A stretch of DNA of 7,777 nucleotides from NCBI GenBank assembly GCA_050485425.1, contig JBJHBJ010000093.1:1-7777 (forward strand), read 5' to 3'. Shown here piece after piece: positions 5,838 through 7,777 of this stretch. Source of the DNA: LSCE01 sp050485425. Lineage in GTDB: Bacteria > Pseudomonadota > Gammaproteobacteria > Nitrococcales > Aquisalimonadaceae. How positions within the stretch are numbered: position 1 is the stretch's first letter; the number at the start of each line of letters is the position of its first letter. The translations under genes and the position numbers were made by a program. Below the pieces are notes generated by a model that saw only the letters and a list, made by a program, of their open reading frames with translations, had not been told where the DNA came from and searched no databases.

Positions 5838-5853
5838 ACTCCCTCCCTGGAGT
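5838..5853 (-). promoter_or_regulatory. Hairpin presenting the radC ribosome binding site in an AGGGAG hexaloop
   Basis: On the minus strand ACTCC (5853-5849), loop AGGGAG (5848-5843) and GGAGT (5842-5838) form a 5-bp stem whose loop is the radC Shine-Dalgarno region. The 3' arm reaches the start codon. An ANGGA motif in a hexaloop over the ribosome binding site is the classical arrangement for translational repression by CsrA/RsmA. The hairpin is visible in the sequence; the regulation is inference. Confidence 0.4.
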
Positions 5854-5867
5854 CGGTTTCCGTCGTC

Positions 5868-5892
5868 GGTCGCCGGAGTTTACCCGGCGACC
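5868..5892 (-). terminator. GC-rich hairpin downstream of the acetoacetyl-CoA synthetase gene
   Basis: GGTCGCCGG (5868-5876) pairs perfectly over 9 bp with CCGGCGACC (5884-5892) around a 7-nt loop. It begins 10 nt beyond the synthetase stop and ends about 30 nt before the radC start. It is placed like a terminator or a 3'-end stabilising hairpin, but the minus strand continues GACGACGG without a U-run, so intrinsic termination would be weak. Confidence 0.4.
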
Positions 5893-5902
5893 TCCCCCCG
5901 TG

Positions 5903-7777
5903 TCAGCCCGCAGCCGTTCCTCTCTGCCTGGCAAAATCCATGTAGAAACCCAGGCTCTTCGGGTTGGCCATGGCGTCCGGATTGGCCGCCTTGTCCAGCG
6001 CCATGCCCAGCAGCAGCTTCTTGATGGGCAGTTCCATCTTCTTGCCGGTGAGTGTGCGCGGGATCTCCGGCACGGCAAACACCTCGTTCGGCACATGCCG
6101 AGCGGACAGCGTGGTGCGGATCGCGTCCCGCAACCGGCTCCGCAAATCGTCATCCAGCTTGACACCGTCACGTAGCACGACGAACAGCGGCATCCAGGAC
6201 TCCCGTCCGAGGTACTCAAGGTCGACCACCAGACTGTCCATGACCTCCGGGAACTCCTCCACCACACGGTAGATCTCGGCCGTGCCCATGCGGATGCCGT
6301 GACGATTGATGGTGGTATCGGAACGACCGTAGATCACGGCGCCGCCGCGGGGCGTAATGCGGATCCAGTCGCCGTGGCGCCACCGGCCGGGGTACATGTC
6401 GAAATAGCTTTCATGCAGGCGCTTGCCGTCGGCGTCGTTCCAGAAGTACAGCGGCATGGACGGCATGGGCCTGGTTACCACCAGTTCACCCACCTCGTCG
6501 TCCAGCGGCCGGCCTTCCTCGTCCAGCGCGTACACGGCCACCCCGAGGCCACGGCATTGCATCTCGCCGGCGTATACCGGCAGCGTCGGACAGGCGCCGA
6601 CGAAAGCGGCAGCCACGTCCGTGCCCCCGCTGATAGCGGCAATCAGTACATCGCCCAGTTGCTCCTGGATCCACTGATAACCCTCCTCGGGCAGCGGCGA
6701 GCCGGTGGAGCCCACCGAGCGGATGGAACTGACATCGGCAAGCTGCGAGGGCTCGATGCCGGCCTTCTTGCAGTTGAGGAAATAGGCCGCGCCGGCACCA
6801 AAGAACGTCATGCCGGTTTCCTCGGCAAACCGCCACAAGGTGCCCAGGTCGGGATGACCGGGGTTGCCGTCGTAGAGGCAGATGCTGGAGCCCACCAGCA
6901 GGCCGCCGATCTGCGAGTTCCACATGATCCAGCCCGTGGTGGTGAACCACATGAAGCGGTCCTCCGGCCCCAGGTCGAGGTTCAGCGCATGCCCCTTGAC
7001 GGTCTCCAGCAGCGACCCTCCCTGCCCGTGAACGATCGGCTTGGGCATACCGGTGGTGCCGGAGGAATAGACCACCCACAGCGGGTGATCGAACGGCAAC
7101 TGCTCGAAGCGGATCTCGCCGGGCTCGGCGAGCATGTCCGACCAGCGCAGCGCACCCTCCAGCCCGGCATCGGAATCCAGGTAGGGCAGCAGCACCGTAT
7201 ACTCCAGCGTGGGCAGTTCCTGCTCCATGTCACGGATCACGTCCAGCCGGTTGAAATCCTTGCCGCCGTAGCGGTATCCGTCCACCGCGATGAGCACTTT
7301 GGGATTGATCTGGCGGAAGCGGTCCAGCACGCTGCGGGCGCCCATGTCCGGCGAGCAACTGGACCAGATGGCACCGATGCTGGCACAGGCGAAAAACGCC
7401 ACCACGGTTTCAGGGATGTTCGGCAGGTAGGCCACCACGCGATCACCGGGCCCGACGCCGCGGGCACGCAAGGCGTTGGCCATGGCGGTGATCTGCGTCC
7501 GCAGCTCGCCCCAGCTCAGGCTCTGCAGGCCGCGCAGTTCGGAACGCGAGAGGATCGCGGGGCGATCCGGCATGTCGGTGTGAAAGCGGAAGACCTGCTC
7601 GGCGATATTCAGCCGCGCCCCCTCGAACCAGCGGGCGCCCGGCATGACCTGCCGGTCCAGCACCTGCCGATAGGGCTTGGAATGGATGATCCGGAAGTAC
7701 TCCCAGATGGACGCCCAGAAGGACTCCAGGTTGTCCACCGACCATTGCCACAGCGCGTTGTAGTCGTCCAGTTGCAC
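5903..7777 (-). CDS. Acetoacetyl-CoA synthetase, N-terminus cut by the window edge
   Basis: This enzyme activates acetoacetate with ATP and CoA to acetoacetyl-CoA, AMP and PPi in the cytoplasm, linking ketone-body or polyhydroxybutyrate breakdown to central metabolism. The 624 visible residues cover almost the whole ANL-superfamily adenylating enzyme (family length about 650). Visible motifs are IWSSCSPDMG (137-146), the P-loop YSSGTTGMPK (237-246), GWIMWN (282-287), ISGGTD (382-387), HGDW (468-471), the hinge-region GRSDTTIN (484-491) and the C-terminal PRTLTGK (573-579) with the catalytic Lys579. The GWIMWN segment and overall similarity favour acetoacetyl- over acetyl-CoA synthetase. The visible start aligns with residues some 35 in from the family N-terminus, so the GTG at the edge is not the start. 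The gene precedes radC by 66 nt without obvious functional connection. Confidence 0.94.
   Translation of the reverse strand: MQLDDYNALWQWSVDNLESFWASIWEYFRIIHSKPYRQVLDRQVMPGARWFEGARLNIAEQVFRFHTDMPDRPAILSRSELRGLQSLSWGELRTQITAMANALRARGVGPGDRVVAYLPNIPETVVAFFACASIGAIWSSCSPDMGARSVLDRFRQINPKVLIAVDGYRYGGKDFNRLDVIRDMEQELPTLEYTVLLPYLDSDAGLEGALRWSDMLAEPGEIRFEQLPFDHPLWVVYSSGTTGMPKPIVHGQGGSLLETVKGHALNLDLGPEDRFMWFTTTGWIMWNSQIGGLLVGSSICLYDGNPGHPDLGTLWRFAEETGMTFFGAGAAYFLNCKKAGIEPSQLADVSSIRSVGSTGSPLPEEGYQWIQEQLGDVLIAAISGGTDVAAAFVGACPTLPVYAGEMQCRGLGVAVYALDEEGRPLDDEVGELVVTRPMPSMPLYFWNDADGKRLHESYFDMYPGRWRHGDWIRITPRGGAVIYGRSDTTINRHGIRMGTAEIYRVVEEFPEVMDSLVVDLEYLGRESWMPLFVVLRDGVKLDDDLRSRLRDAIRTTLSARHVPNEVFAVPEIPRTLTGKKMELPIKKLLLGMALDKAANPDAMANPKSLGFYMDFARQRGTAAG

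Noticed and set aside
4985..6175. Plus-strand ORF of 396 codons across radC and into the synthetase gene
   Set aside because: It is an antisense shadow of two well-supported genes; its start lies just upstream of the structured repeat and it shows no protein motif.
7775..7777. GTG at the window edge as the start of the synthetase
   Set aside because: Alignment to remembered family members shows about 35 residues are missing, so the codon is internal and the gene continues past the window.

Overview
This is a GC-rich bacterial chromosome segment with every convincing gene on the minus strand. The order, in the direction of transcription, is acetoacetyl-CoA synthetase (cut by the right edge), radC, a small uncharacterised ORF, coaBC, dut and algC. 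The coaBC-dut-algC run and the sequences of Dut, CoaBC, RadC and AlgC (close to the Pseudomonas and enteric proteins) point to a gammaproteobacterium. The codon bias and the long AlgC suggest an environmental or halophilic lineage, possibly Ectothiorhodospiraceae or Oceanospirillales-like. I cannot fix the genus from the sequence.

Layout by region. 1-219: intergenic DNA downstream of algC, holding a structured repeat (1-80) and a GTAG-type palindromic repeat (135-165). 220-4478: the tight coaBC-dut-algC cluster (gaps of 11 and 27 nt), probably one operon. It covers coenzyme A synthesis, dUTP removal and the hexose-phosphate mutase step of polysaccharide synthesis. 4479-4604: coaBC leader and a hairpin. 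4605-4841: a candidate 78-residue protein. 4842-5161: 320 nt without a credible gene, carrying a second GTAG repeat, a second copy of the structured repeat and a framing 14-bp inverted repeat. 5162-5836: radC. 5837-5902: short gap with hairpins. 5903-7777: acetoacetyl-CoA synthetase, lacking its N-terminus.

The genes are ordinary housekeeping or metabolic genes, with one architectural surprise. AlgC is an 852-residue membrane-anchored fusion, and an excellent internal ribosome binding site with a GTG start lies exactly where the soluble catalytic domain begins. This suggests the gene makes two products.

The most interesting material is non-coding. Two intergenic elements (1-80 and 5002-5111) share an identical 52-nt layout: two hairpins with AGGGAY hexaloops, enclosed by an outer stem. 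The stem sequences differ between copies but stay complementary. The hexaloops match the ANGGA recognition motif of CsrA/RsmE proteins, and one hairpin matches the RsmE consensus fully. A second, independent family of 31-nt GTAG hairpins also occurs twice with covarying stems. Together these suggest two dispersed structured repeat families that favour gene 3' regions.
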